Positions 8,407-20,177 of a DNA stretch of 64,000 nucleotides are shown here, piece after piece (position 1 is the first letter of the stretch; every line of letters begins with the position of its first letter). The notes beneath the pieces were generated by a model. That model had not been told where the DNA came from. It did no database searches and saw nothing but the letters and a program-made list of their open reading frames with translations. Where the stretch lies: assembly GCA_963742405.1 (NCBI GenBank), contig CAVUMB010000007.1:248001-312000 (forward strand), given 5' to 3'. A program made the translations under genes and the position numbers. The stretch comes from JAGVSR01 sp963742405 (GTDB lineage Bacteria > Pseudomonadota > Alphaproteobacteria > Rhizobiales > Hyphomicrobiaceae).

Positions 8407-9075
8407 TCATTGTGTCTGGAAGCGGATCGCCGCTGCCGCGGCCACCGGACCGATGACCAGCGAAAACAAAGAGATCGCCGACAAAATGAGAAACGAGGCC
8501 TGAAACCCCGACGGACCACCCGTCGCGGCGGAAATCGCCGCGATGCCGAAGATCAGCGTCGGGATATAGAGCGGCAAAACGAGCAGCGCCAAAAGCAGGC
8601 CGCCCCGTCGCACCCGAAGTGTCAAAGCTGCTCCCACCGCTCCCAGAAAACTGATCGCCGGCGTCCCCGCGAGCATCGTCGCGACGAGCACGGGATAAGC
8701 GCTCAGTTCGAGGTTAAGGAGAAGTCCGAGTACAGGTGCGAGCAACGCCAACGGAATGCCGGTCGAAATCCAGTGCGCCAGCGCCTTCGCGGCCGTCGCC
8801 AGCTCAAGCGGCAATTCTCCAGTCGCGATAACCTCCAGCGACCCATCTTCGTCGTCAGCTTCGAAAATCCGCGGCAACGACAAAAGCGCCGACAGCAGCA
8901 GCGCGATCCAAAGAACTCCGGGCGCAATCCGCGACAGCAAATTCAGGTCGGGACCGAGGCCCAATGGCATCATGGTGACGACAACAAGGTAGAACCCCAG
9001 CGCCGTCCCGACAGCCCCACCTTCGCGCACCTGGAGCAAAAGATCGCGTTTCAGCAGTGTCCAGAATGCGTTCAT
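8407..9075 (-). CDS. ccmB: Haem exporter permease CcmB
   Basis: Inner-membrane permease partner of CcmA, required for release of holo-CcmE from CcmC. 222 residues with about six hydrophobic segments; the N-terminus MNAFWTLLKRDLLLQVREGG and the PLGLGPD...LSRIAPGVLW stretch are characteristic. Its ATG overlaps the ccmA stop by four bases (ATGA), showing translational coupling, which also fixes the start; the frame extends further upstream but inside ccmA. Confidence 0.95.
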   Translation of the reverse strand: MNAFWTLLKRDLLLQVREGGAVGTALGFYLVVVTMMPLGLGPDLNLLSRIAPGVLWIALLLSALLSLPRIFEADDEDGSLEVIATGELPLELATAAKALAHWISTGIPLALLAPVLGLLLNLELSAYPVLVATMLAGTPAISFLGAVGAALTLRVRRGGLLLALLVLPLYIPTLIFGIAAISAATGGPSGFQASFLILSAISLFSLVIGPVAAAAAIRFQTQ

Positions 9076-9707
9076 GTAACCGCACTCTGCGCCGCGCTGA
9101 TTTCGAGCCGCCGCTCGGTCGCAAGCCCGAGCGGGATATGTGTCGCTGCCAGCACGAGTCCGCCGCTCGCCAGATGCTGCGCGACACACTCCGCCAGCAG
9201 CCGCACCGACGCCGCATCCAGTGAAACAGTCGGTTCGTCCAGAAGCCATAACGGACGCGGCGTCGCGATCAACCGCGCAAGACACGCCCGTCGCTTCTGC
9301 CCCGCCGACAAATACCCGGCAGGAATTGAAGCCAATGGCTCCAGATCGAATGCCACCAATGCATCGTCAATCGACGCTTGCCTCCCTGCGCCGAGATAGT
9401 CCGCCCAGAAGCGCAAGTTCTCTTCCACCGTCAGCGACGGTTTCAGCGCGTTGAGATGCCCGATGTAATGCGCCTGCGCGGCAAGCTCCCTGTCCGCATC
9501 CCCACCTTCCAACGCAATTGTCCCGCCCGCGACTCCAATTAGCCCCGCAACCGTACGAATGACGGTCGTCTTGCCAGCCCCATTCGGCCCGACGAGCACC
9601 AGCGCCTCGCCCGCATCAACCGTGAACGTCAATCCGTCCACGATGCGCCGCGCGCCGCGATCCACGACGAGATGTTCAACTGCCAAGCGCACGAGGGATG
9701 GTTCCAT
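9072..9707 (-). CDS. ccmA: Haem exporter ATP-binding protein CcmA
   Basis: ABC ATPase that powers the CcmB/CcmC complex in cytochrome c biogenesis. 211 residues with Walker A GPNGAGKTT (about 39-47), signature LSAGQKRR (about 134-141) and Walker B LWLLDEPT (about 154-161), all intact. First gene of ccmABCDG and divergent from acnA, with hairpin repeats filling the gap between them. ccmE, ccmF and ccmH are not in the window and must lie elsewhere. Confidence 0.96.
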   Translation of the reverse strand: MEPSLVRLAVEHLVVDRGARRIVDGLTFTVDAGEALVLVGPNGAGKTTVIRTVAGLIGVAGGTIALEGGDADRELAAQAHYIGHLNALKPSLTVEENLRFWADYLGAGRQASIDDALVAFDLEPLASIPAGYLSAGQKRRACLARLIATPRPLWLLDEPTVSLDAASVRLLAECVAQHLASGGLVLAATHIPLGLATERRLEISAAQSAVT

Positions 9708-10051
9708 CTTTCCCGCGCGACGGCCAGCGCCCCCGGGGGAGTCGACACGCGCAATTATTTCATCTTCCCGCGTGGCGGCCGGCTCCCCGCAGGGGTGTCG
9801 CCACGCGCATCAAGAACAATAGTCGCCACGCGCACAAAAGAGAGGCGGATTGCCGCAAAATCACACCCGCACGGTGGCTGGTTCTCTCTAGGTTGCGCCT
9901 ATATAAAAGGCTTGCCCATGATTTCGCTAGCGCAAAAACAAAGCGGCCGTGCGAACCATCGCGTCCGCAGCGCGCAACGAACCGTGGGCCAGACCGGCAT
10001 CCGTCGCGCAACCTGATTGCGTTCACCATCAAGCTTTCGAGGAGACTTATC
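9708..10051. other. ccmA/acnA divergent intergenic region with hairpin repeats
   Basis: No gene seen. The first half holds two to three palindromic repeat copies (separate entry). The second half (about 9850-10051) must contain the acnA promoter and ribosome-binding site GAGGAG at 10039-10044, seven bases ahead of the TTG start. Confidence 0.6.
9714..9842. repeat. Dispersed GGCCGGC-core palindromic repeat, copies B-D (cluster)
   Basis: The best copy spans about 9770-9808: arms CGCGTGGC and GCCACGCG pair perfectly around GGCCGGCTCCCC-GCA-GGGGTGTC. A degenerate copy at about 9714-9752 has CGCGCGACGGCCAGCGCCCC then GGGGGAGTCGACACGCGC, and a right-arm fragment (AGTCGCCACGCGC) follows at about 9822-9835. 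Same family as copies at 2.87, 16.6 and 61.7 kb. Confidence 0.65.
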
Positions 10052-12774
<2,723 letters not shown>

Positions 12775-13745
12775 GGCGAGGCACCTAGCGGGCTAACATC
12801 ATCGACGCGAGAAAAACGGGCGTGAGGACAACCTCGCGCCCGAATCATATCTGCACTTCGTCAGGCACGAGAACAAATGCAGAGACAGAAGTGCTGTACG
12901 CATTCCTTGCACTGACAGCAATATTCACGCTAGCGCGAGAACAGTTACGCTCGCAGGTTACATAGCGCACAAAGATGCTCGGTCAGTGTTTGAACAAAGC
13001 TCCACGGCGCTCTTCCACGAAACCGGAATCACGACGTTTCACGCTAGGAAGTTTGAAAAGCGCGATGGGATCTTTCAAGCGGATGCGACGTACCACCAAA
13101 ACAGCTCATGACTTTCGCGCCCCGAATGGCTGAACGTGTGCGACTGACGAACGTGATGTGGGCGAGACCAATTGCGCTAACTATTGCGTCTAAGGCGAGG
13201 AAGACGCCGGCGCGAAGCGGCGGAGAGGCCACTATGCTCGCTTAGCCACAGCACTATCGGACCTATGGCGGCTACTGCTTCAAAATTGCGCTGTAGATGT
13301 GCGTCAAGAAGTGCACCCAAAAACTCTCTCCGGGCAACCAACTTGGAGAATGTCTCGTTATAGCGCCTTGAGGACCAAACACAAACAGCCGCCGAATGCT
13401 CAAAGATGTTTGAATCGCATGCCTGTGCAGCCTCGGTAAACGGACCGCTAATGACCGCGCGGATTTACGTCAGATCACTCGATCCGGCAGAAAAGCATAC
13501 CGATGCCAGATCTAAGCTCGTCCAGTGTCTAGTCCTTACTGTGCTGGCCAGGGTATCTGAAGTGACCTTTGGTCGGAGCTGCTGATGAGAGTCGGAAGCG
13601 CACATCCCGTGTTGTGTTCCTCGCGCTCTGTGAGGGGACGCGTCACCGGAAGCCGCGGCACTACCCCTGACGGTTCGCTTTTGATTTCGACACGGCGTGT
13701 TTTTAGCAAGGCAGGGGTACCAATTAACCCAGGTGACACGAACCC
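12775..13745. other. Long intergenic region without recognisable genes
   Basis: About 970 bases between acnA and the convergent peptidase gene. Small open frames (for example 13044-13232 minus, 62 codons, and 13585-13851 plus, 88 codons) have no recognisable content and unconvincing composition. The middle is visibly lower in GC than the flanking acnA and peptidase genes. A hairpin with 11-bp arms (one G-T type mismatch) lies at 12817-12842. No tRNA or transposase remnant was seen. Confidence 0.55.
12817..12842 (+). terminator. Hairpin downstream of acnA
   Basis: Arms CGGGCGTGAGG and CCTCGCGCCCG pair with one mismatch/wobble around ACAA, 43 bases after the acnA stop. The following bases (AATCATATCTG) are not a T-run, so it may be a weak terminator or mRNA-stabilising hairpin. 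Confidence 0.4.
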
Positions 13746-15828
13746 TCACCCCCCAAACCCCCGCTTCCTGAGCAAGCTCTCCACCTTCGGCGGCCGGCCG
13801 CGGAAGGCGACATACGCCTCCAGCGGATCGCGCCGGTTGCCGGCCGAATAGACGTGCTGCTTGAGCCGCGCCGCCGTCTTGCGGTCGTAGATGTCGCCCG
13901 CCTCCTCGAAGGCCGCGAACGCATCCGCGTCCATCACCTCCGACCACAGGTAGCTGTAATACCCCGCCGCATACCCGCCCATGATGTGCTGGAAGTGCGG
14001 AATGCGATGCCGCATCACCACCTCGCGCGGCATGCCCAAGCGTGACAGCGTCGCCGTCTCGAACGCGCCGACGTCGAGCCCGTCCGCCGCTTCCAGCGCG
14101 TGCAGGTCCATGTCCACCAGCGCGGAGGCCACATACTCCGTCGTCGCGAACCCCTGATTGAACGTCCGCGACGCCTGAATGCGCTTCATCAGGCTGTCCG
14201 GCATCGGCTTGCCGGTCTTGTAATGCGTCGCGAACTTCTTCAGCACCTCCGGCCGCGTCAGCCAGTGCTCGTAAAGCTGCGACGGCAGCTCGACGAAATC
14301 GCGCGACACGTTCGTGCCCGACAGCGACGGATAGGTCACGTCCGACAAGCAGCCCGTGCAGCCCATGCCCGAACTCGTGAAACAGCGTCCGCGCATCGTC
14401 GATGGAAAGCAACGTCGGCTTGCCCTCCGCCCCGCGCGCGAAGTTGAGCACGTTGACGATCACCGGTTTCGAGCCCTTGCCGAGCTTATGCTGCGCCCGG
14501 AAACTCGACATCCACGCGCCCGACCGCTTCGACGGCCGCGCATAATAATCCCCGAGGAACACGCCGACCGGCTCGCCCGACTTCGTTGTCACCTCCCACA
14601 CGCGCACATCCGGGTGATAGCGCGGCGCGTCGGCCAGCTCCTTGAACTTCAGCCCGAACAACCGCGACGCCGTATCGAACGCCGCGTCGATCATGTTCTC
14701 CAACTGCAGATACGGCCGGATCTCGCTCTCATCGAGGTCGAAGCGCGCCTTGCGCTCCTTCTCCGCGAGGTATCGCCAGTCCCACGCTTCGAGCGTGTAA
14801 TTGCCGCCCTCCTTGCGCGCCAGCGCCGTCAGCGCCTCGCGCTCCTCGCCGACGCGCTCCACCGCCGCCGACCAAACTTGATTGAGAAGTCCGCGCACCG
14901 CATCGGGCGTCTTCGCCATCGTGTCGTCGAGGCTGTAGTCGGCAAACGTGCGATAACCCATCAGCTTGGCGAGTTCCGCGCGCAGCGCCACGATCTCCGC
15001 CACGATCTTTCGATTGTCCGTCTTGCCGCCGTTCTCACCGCGCCGGATCCACGCCTTGAATGCCTCTTCGCGCAAATCCCGCCGGGCAGAGAATTGCAGG
15101 AACGGCTCCACGCTCGACCGCGACAGCGTGATCACATGGCTCGCCGGCAATTTCAGATCGGCCGCCGTCCGCGCCGCCGCATCGCGCACGCCCTGCGGCA
15201 ATCCCGCGAGGTCCGCCTCGCCCTCCAGCGCGAGACGCCACGACTGCTCGTCCGCCAGCACGTTCTGCCCGAACTGCGTGACCAGCTCGGCAAGCCGCGT
15301 GTTGATCTCCGCCACGCGCTTGCGGGCCTTCGCGGACAATCGCGCGCCCGCCCGCACGAACGTCGTGTAGGTGCGCTCCAGCAGCCGCAGTTGCTCGTCG
15401 TCGAGCTTCAGTTTCTCGCGCCGCTCGTACAAATCCTCGATCCGCCGGAACAGCTTCTGATCGAGCTGGATCGCGTTCGAGTGCTGCGCCAGCACCGGCG
15501 CCAGCTTGCGCTCGATCTCCTGCAATTCCGGGCTCGTGTCCGAACTCGACAGATTGAAGAAGACGTCCGCGACTTTGTTCAGCGCGTCCCCGCTCTTTTC
15601 CAGTGCGACGATCGTGTTCTGGAACGACGGCTTGGCCTCGCGCGCACCGATCACGGCGATCTCGGCCTTGTGCGCGGCTAGCGCGTCTTTGAAGGCCGGC
15701 CAATAGTGCTCGGCGGTGATCTTGGCGAACGGTGGCAGCCCGTGCGGCGTGCGCCAGGCCGTCTGAAACGGATTGGGTGCGGCGGCCTTGGCAACGGCGG
15801 TCTTCGATCGCGACGGTGTCTTGCTCAT
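13746..15828 (-). pseudogene. M3-family metallopeptidase (oligopeptidase A/dipeptidyl carboxypeptidase type) with one frameshift
   Basis: Zinc peptidase of the thimet oligopeptidase family that degrades oligopeptides, about 693 residues when read across the break. The catalytic HEFGH zinc motif is at about residue 484, preceded by GSKPVIVNVLNFARG and FLGDYYARPSKRSGAW; the C-terminal part continues YPSLSGTNVSRDFVELPSQ (third zinc ligand and substrate region) to YVAFRGRPPKVESLL. The break is a +1 near 14347, right after HEFGHGLHGLL; the expected reading is LLSDVTYPSLSG. Everything else is intact, so a sequencing error is likelier than decay. The start ATG at 15828 (MSKTPSRSK) begins the conserved region; the frame stays open upstream to 16185 by chance. 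Confidence 0.85.
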
Positions 15829-16219
15829 GGCGTGTGAATGTCCCGGTGATGGCGTCCGCCTAACATATAGACGGCCGCCCGAAAGCGTCGAGGGCCGGCT
15901 GGGGGGAGCCGACCCTCGTTTCGCAGGGCAGAGGGACACTTGGGAGAGCTGCCTGATGGGGTCCGGCCACACAAACCGCCCGCGAGCTGGGGGCTTGGCG
16001 CTGCGGCGGCTGATCATGTAACCGGCCCCGAAGGCAACGACGAGGACAGTGCCAGCCCAATACGGCGCGGTTGGGGTCCGATTGGGGCGTCTTGCGGACC
16101 GGTCCTCAAATTTTGGTAATCTCGGCGGTTGGACAAGGGGTGCCAAGGGCCGACAAAGGGGGCTTGCCATCCGCCGCGACCTCACGGATCATGACGGTCC
16201 GGTGAACAGGGAGGCGCCC
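15829..16219. other. Intergenic region between divergent M3 peptidase and DUF2794 genes
   Basis: No convincing gene. It contains a strong hairpin at 15889-15918 (12-base arms beginning CGAGGGCCGGCT, one mismatch, G6 loop). On the minus strand an open frame continuous with the peptidase encodes one hydrophobic stretch (WAGTVLVVAFGAGYMI), but no start or conservation supports a separate gene. Confidence 0.5.
15889..15918. repeat. Strong inverted repeat in divergent promoter region
   Basis: Arms CGAGGGCCGGCT and AGCCGACCCTCG pair with one mismatch around six G residues. The GGCCGGCT core is shared with the dispersed repeat family, so this may be a diverged member. Confidence 0.5.
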
Positions 16220-16222
16220 TTG
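16209..16222 (+). promoter_or_regulatory. Ribosome-binding site fixing a TTG start for the DUF2794 gene
   Basis: GGGAGG at 16209-16214 stands five bases before TTG at 16220. This is the best site in the region and sets the start within a frame that is open much further upstream. Confidence 0.65.
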
Positions 16223-16603
16223 AGCGAAACCGAGCCCATACAGTTCACGCCGCGAGCCGACAGCTCCCGGCAACGCTCCGATGCTGCGAGCGTTCATGAA
16301 AACAGCCCCATCACGGCCTTTAATCGCCAGGAACTCTCGGCCATCATGGCCGTCTACGGCCGCAAGGTCGCCGCCGGAGAATGGCGCGACTACGCCCTCG
16401 ACATGAACCGCGAAAAAGCCGTGTTCAGCGTCTTCCGCCGCGCCACCGAATTTCCCCTCTACCGCATCGAGAAGACGCCCAAGCTCGCGCGCAAGCAAGG
16501 CGCCTACAGCGTCGTCACCACGACCGGTTTGATCCTCAAGCGCGGCCCCGATCTCGCCCGCGTCCTCACGGTCCTCGATAAATCCATGCGCGTGGTTGTG
16601 TAA
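16220..16603 (+). CDS. DUF2794 family protein
   Basis: A 127-residue protein of a small alphaproteobacterial family of unknown function. The conserved core is visible from about residue 38: FNRQELSAIMAVYGRKVAAGEWRDYA, then FSVFRRATEFPLYRIEK, KLARKQGAYSVV and GLILKRGPDLARVLTVLDK. The TTG at 16220 is preferred as start because of its strong ribosome-binding site; GTG at 16202 is an alternative. Followed by a palindromic repeat and an intrinsic terminator shared with the convergent Bax-inhibitor gene. No function should be inferred beyond family membership. Confidence 0.85.
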   Translation: MSETEPIQFTPRADSSRQRSDAASVHENSPITAFNRQELSAIMAVYGRKVAAGEWRDYALDMNREKAVFSVFRRATEFPLYRIEKTPKLARKQGAYSVVTTTGLILKRGPDLARVLTVLDKSMRVVV

Positions 16604-16612
16604 GTTTCTTCA

Positions 16613-16651
16613 CGCCATCCGGCCGGCTCCGCATAGCGGAGTAGTATGGCG
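16613..16651. repeat. Dispersed GGCCGGC-core palindromic repeat, copy E
   Basis: Outer arms GCCAT and ATGGC and inner arms CTCCGC and GCGGAG pair around ATA. The core CGGCCGGCTCCGC matches other copies, while the outer arms differ from copy B yet still pair, which is covariation. It sits just upstream of the terminator hairpin. Confidence 0.65.
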
Positions 16652-16656
16652 CAACT

Positions 16657-16687
16657 AAAAAAGCCCCGCTTTTCAGCGGGGCTTTTT
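16657..16687. terminator. Bidirectional intrinsic terminator
   Basis: AAAAAGCCCCGC and GCGGGGCTTTTT arms around a TTTTCA loop give a GC stem flanked by A-run and T-run. It serves both the DUF2794 gene and the convergent Bax-inhibitor gene. Confidence 0.88.
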
Positions 16688-16707
16688 CCATTGAAATCGT
16701 TAGCTCG

Positions 16708-17442
16708 TTACTCGCGGTTGCCCACGAGCTGCAGGAGCATCGTGAACATGTTGATGAAGTCGAGATAGAGGCTCAAGGCGCCCATAATGGCGCTCTTGGT
16801 CATCAGGGCTGCATCGTCGCGAACGGCATAATAGCCGTCTTTGATCTGTTGCGTGTCATAGGCGGTAAGACCAGCAAACACCAGCACGCCGATCACGTTG
16901 ATCGCAAACGACAGACCGCTCGACTGCAGGAAGAGGTTGAGCAAAGCGGCAAGGATGATGCCGACCACACCCATGATCAGGAACGAACCCCAGCCCGTGA
17001 GATCCTTCTTCGTCGTGTAGCCATAGACGCTCAGCGACGCGAAGGCGGCGGCCGTCACGAAGAAGACCTGCGCGATAGACGCACCGGTAAAGACGAGGAA
17101 GATCGCCGACAGCGAAATGCCCATGACCGCCGCGAACGCCCAGAAAGCGATCTGCGCCGCGCCGGGGCTCATTTTATAAACCCGGAACGACAGGAACATC
17201 ACGAACGCCAGCGGAGCGAACATGATCACCCACTTGAGCGGCGACTGGTAAAGCGCCTGCGCAACTGCCGGGTTCGACGTCGCGGCCTGAGCCGTGAAGT
17301 AGGCCACGACACCGGTAAGCGCGACGCCGGCAGACATGTAGTTGTAGACGCGCAGCATGTAGGCCCGCAGGCCCTCATCGACCACGGCGCCCGTGCGGAC
17401 AACAGAGCCCGACCGCGCATATCCATTCTGAAGCTGTGCCAT
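16708..17442 (-). CDS. Bax inhibitor-1/YccA family membrane protein
   Basis: Seven-transmembrane protein of the BI-1 (TMBIM/UPF0005) family; bacterial members interact with membrane proteases such as FtsH or act as pH-sensitive ion leak channels. 244 residues from the ATG at 17442. Signatures are YMLRVYNYMSAGVALTG near residue 30, the loop motif GYTTKKDLTGWGSFL, and the C-terminal YDTQQIKDGYY plus ALSLYLDFINMFTMLLQLVG, including the conserved Asp residues. An upstream in-frame extension to 17550 is unlikely. Confidence 0.92.
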   Translation of the reverse strand: MAQLQNGYARSGSVVRTGAVVDEGLRAYMLRVYNYMSAGVALTGVVAYFTAQAATSNPAVAQALYQSPLKWVIMFAPLAFVMFLSFRVYKMSPGAAQIAFWAFAAVMGISLSAIFLVFTGASIAQVFFVTAAAFASLSVYGYTTKKDLTGWGSFLIMGVVGIILAALLNLFLQSSGLSFAINVIGVLVFAGLTAYDTQQIKDGYYAVRDDAALMTKSAIMGALSLYLDFINMFTMLLQLVGNRE

Positions 17443-17603
17443 CTGGCAGACCCTTTGAAACCTGTGACGCGACCCATCCATGAGCCGCGTTCGGGATATT
17501 GGAGTATTGCCGTTGGAATACAAGACCGTCGTTGCTCCCCACGAAGCCATTTATTCGTCGGCCCGGCTCAGGATAACTACCTAGAAATCAGCGCGTTGCG
17601 GCG

Positions 17604-20177
17604 TCACTGAGAGCGCAAAAACGGCACCGGCCGGGCGCTGAGGACACGCCAGGTCCCAGCGGCGCCGAAGGTCAAGACCAGCGCAGCGGCCGTCAAGAGC
17701 GACGCACCGACAGCCGTCCAGGAGAACGCAAACGGCAGATCCATGAGCCCCGTGACCACAGCATACGCCGCAATTGACCCGACCACCGTTGCCGCAAGGG
17801 CCGTCACAACCGCCAGCAGCAGATACTCTGCGACATGTGCGGCCAGGATCCGCGATCGCGTCGCTCCGAGCGCCTTTAGGATGACCGCCTCCAATATGCG
17901 CCGCCGCTGCGCCGTCGCCATAGCGCCGGCAAGCACCAGAGCGCCGGCTAGGAGCGTAACGCTGCCAGCCACGCGCACCGCCGCCATGACCTTCTCGAAA
18001 ACCTTATTGAACGCCTCGATGGCTTCCTTGACACGGATCGCCGTCACGACCGGAAACGCTTTACCCATGGCTCGCGCAAGACGGACCTCGTCGGCCGCTC
18101 CAGACGCATGAGGCAGCGAGATCGTCGCCAGCAGATTATGCGGCGCTCCGGCCAGTGTATTCGGCGAGAACACCATGACGAAGTTGAGCGCAAGACTCTC
18201 CCATTTGACCTCGCGCAGGTTTGCTACCTTTGCCGATAAATTGCGGCCGAGCACGTTGACTGTGATGCTGTCACCGACTTTGAGATCGAGATTGCGCGCC
18301 AGCTCCGCCTCGAACGAGACCAGCGGCTCACCGCTATAGCCGGGCTTCCACCACTCTCCCGCGACGACGGTCGACCCTGCCGGCACGCGATCAGAGTAAG
18401 TCAGCCCGCGATCACCCGACAGGACCCACTGCGCTTCGGACGGCGCTTTAATCGTCTCAACCGGCACGTTTTTGATCGCAACCATCCGACCGCGCAACAT
18501 GGGGGCCGTTTCAATGACGGCTCCAGGAACCTCACGCAGAACCAAGTCTTGAAACGATGCCTCGTCCTTCTTTGGAATATCGATAACAAAATAGGCAGGC
18601 GAGTTCGCAGGCAATCGGCTTTTGAGTTCGTTCACCAGCGATGAATCGGCCAGTGCCACCGCTACCAGCAGCGACAATCCCGCGCCAAGTGACAGTACCA
18701 CCGACCGCGTTAACCCGCCCGGCGCTCCGATGTTGGCAATGGCAAGCGCCAGCTCGGGACGGCGCGGACGCTTCATCGCACGTGCCATGCGAGTGACGAT
18801 CCCGCCCAAGACCCAAAACAGAGCAATGACGAGCGCCAGCCCACCCACGAAGTAAAAAGCGATCAGCCGTGAATCCGACGACAACACGGCAATCGCGACG
18901 AGAGCCAGACCCGTAGCCGCCATCAGCGCAAGAATGCGCGCCGCCGGCCATGCCGCGCTCGGATCGACCTCATCGCGAAACAGCACGCTCGCACGAACCT
19001 GCTCCGCCCGACCGAGCGGCCACAACGCGAAGAGCAGCGCCACCAGCAGACCGTACGCGACGGAGAGCCCGACGCTCTGCGCCGATAGTGAAAACTCCGG
19101 AACGACGGGAAGATAGGCGCCGAATAGTTGCGTTAGGACCGGCGGAATGAGCAAGCCAAGCGCCAGCCCGCAGGCGACGCCGATCAGTGCCATTGCGAGA
19201 ACCTGCACCAGGAAGACAGCAAAGACCGTCCCTCCCGTTGCGCCGACGCTCTTCATAGTTGCAATGACGTTGCGCCGCCGATCGATAAAGGTCGCCACTG
19301 CGTTGGCTACCCCGACGCCACCGGTGACCAAGGCCGTTAATCCCAACAAAGTAAGAAATTGGCGCAAGCGCTCCAGTGTTGTCGAAACTTGCGGCGAAGG
19401 ATCACGTCGATCGGTGATCGTGAAGCCGGATTCGGGCAATTCTGCCTTGACCCGCTCGCGAAATGACACCAACCGCTGTTCGAGCGGATCAGAACTCTCC
19501 TTCAACGAGATCGCGTATTTCCAGCGGATGAGAGCTCCAGGTTGGATGAGCCCGGTCTGCCGCATTTGCGCAAGCGTCAGTAAGACGCGCGGCCCGTAGG
19601 ACACGCGATCAGCGAGACCGTCTGGCTCCGATTTAAGCGTAGCGGCAATCGCAAATTCGGCATCGCCGATTTTCAGCCGATCCCCGATCTTGAGGTTGAG
19701 TCGCTCAAGCAGCACCGGATCGGCGACGATGCCCCGCGCCAGCGCATCGCCGAGTTTTTCGTTGCTCTCCAGCAAAACTTGACCAACCAGCGGATAAGCC
19801 CCGTCGACACCCTTCAATTCGATCAGCGTCTGATCTTCACCATCGAGGCGTCGGCCCATGGTTCGCATGGTTGCCGTTTCGCTCGACCGGCCGAAGCTGT
19901 CGATCCAACGACGCTCGATGTCCGATGTCGGGGAATGCGGGCGCGCGACCGTGATGTCGCCGCCGAGTAGGAGTGCTCCCTGCCGCTCAAATCCGGACTT
20001 CAAGGCGTCCGATAACGCACCGACGCCGGTGATCACCATCACGCCCAGCGCGACACACGCGATGAAGACATAGAAGCCGGACAATCCCGAGCGCAACTCC
20101 CGCGCGGCCAACTTCAAAATAAGTGTGAGCCGCACTGGCCGTCGGCTCATCGCTTGAACGGGGCTTGCCACGCTCAT
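17604..20177 (-). CDS. ybbP: ABC transporter permease, FtsX/MacB-like (YbbP type)
   Basis: Large permease of a type VII (MacB-like) ABC system, predicted to move or extract a substrate such as lipid or peptide across the envelope. 857 residues: one N-terminal transmembrane helix (about 35-58), a periplasmic domain, a first FtsX-like helix group (about 265-400), a middle helix pair, a second periplasmic domain, then a C-terminal FtsX group (about 720-850) with GATRSRILAAHVAEYLLL. Its start overlaps the upstream ATPase stop by four bases. Divergent tesA next to ybbA-ybbP is the same arrangement as in Escherichia coli, which supports the name. Confidence 0.88.
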   Translation of the reverse strand: MSVASPVQAMSRRPVRLTLILKLAARELRSGLSGFYVFIACVALGVMVITGVGALSDALKSGFERQGALLLGGDITVARPHSPTSDIERRWIDSFGRSSETATMRTMGRRLDGEDQTLIELKGVDGAYPLVGQVLLESNEKLGDALARGIVADPVLLERLNLKIGDRLKIGDAEFAIAATLKSEPDGLADRVSYGPRVLLTLAQMRQTGLIQPGALIRWKYAISLKESSDPLEQRLVSFRERVKAELPESGFTITDRRDPSPQVSTTLERLRQFLTLLGLTALVTGGVGVANAVATFIDRRRNVIATMKSVGATGGTVFAVFLVQVLAMALIGVACGLALGLLIPPVLTQLFGAYLPVVPEFSLSAQSVGLSVAYGLLVALLFALWPLGRAEQVRASVLFRDEVDPSAAWPAARILALMAATGLALVAIAVLSSDSRLIAFYFVGGLALVIALFWVLGGIVTRMARAMKRPRRPELALAIANIGAPGGLTRSVVLSLGAGLSLLVAVALADSSLVNELKSRLPANSPAYFVIDIPKKDEASFQDLVLREVPGAVIETAPMLRGRMVAIKNVPVETIKAPSEAQWVLSGDRGLTYSDRVPAGSTVVAGEWWKPGYSGEPLVSFEAELARNLDLKVGDSITVNVLGRNLSAKVANLREVKWESLALNFVMVFSPNTLAGAPHNLLATISLPHASGAADEVRLARAMGKAFPVVTAIRVKEAIEAFNKVFEKVMAAVRVAGSVTLLAGALVLAGAMATAQRRRILEAVILKALGATRSRILAAHVAEYLLLAVVTALAATVVGSIAAYAVVTGLMDLPFAFSWTAVGASLLTAAALVLTFGAAGTWRVLSARPVPFLRSQ

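Noticed and set aside
14356..15681. Plus-strand 441-codon frame inside the M3 peptidase gene
   Set aside because: Arg/Leu-rich shadow of a conserved coding strand.
15829..16185. 119-residue N-terminal extension of the M3 peptidase including one hydrophobic stretch
   Set aside because: The conserved protein begins at MSKTPSRSK; the extension has no ribosome-binding site or known sequence, and the frame is open by chance.
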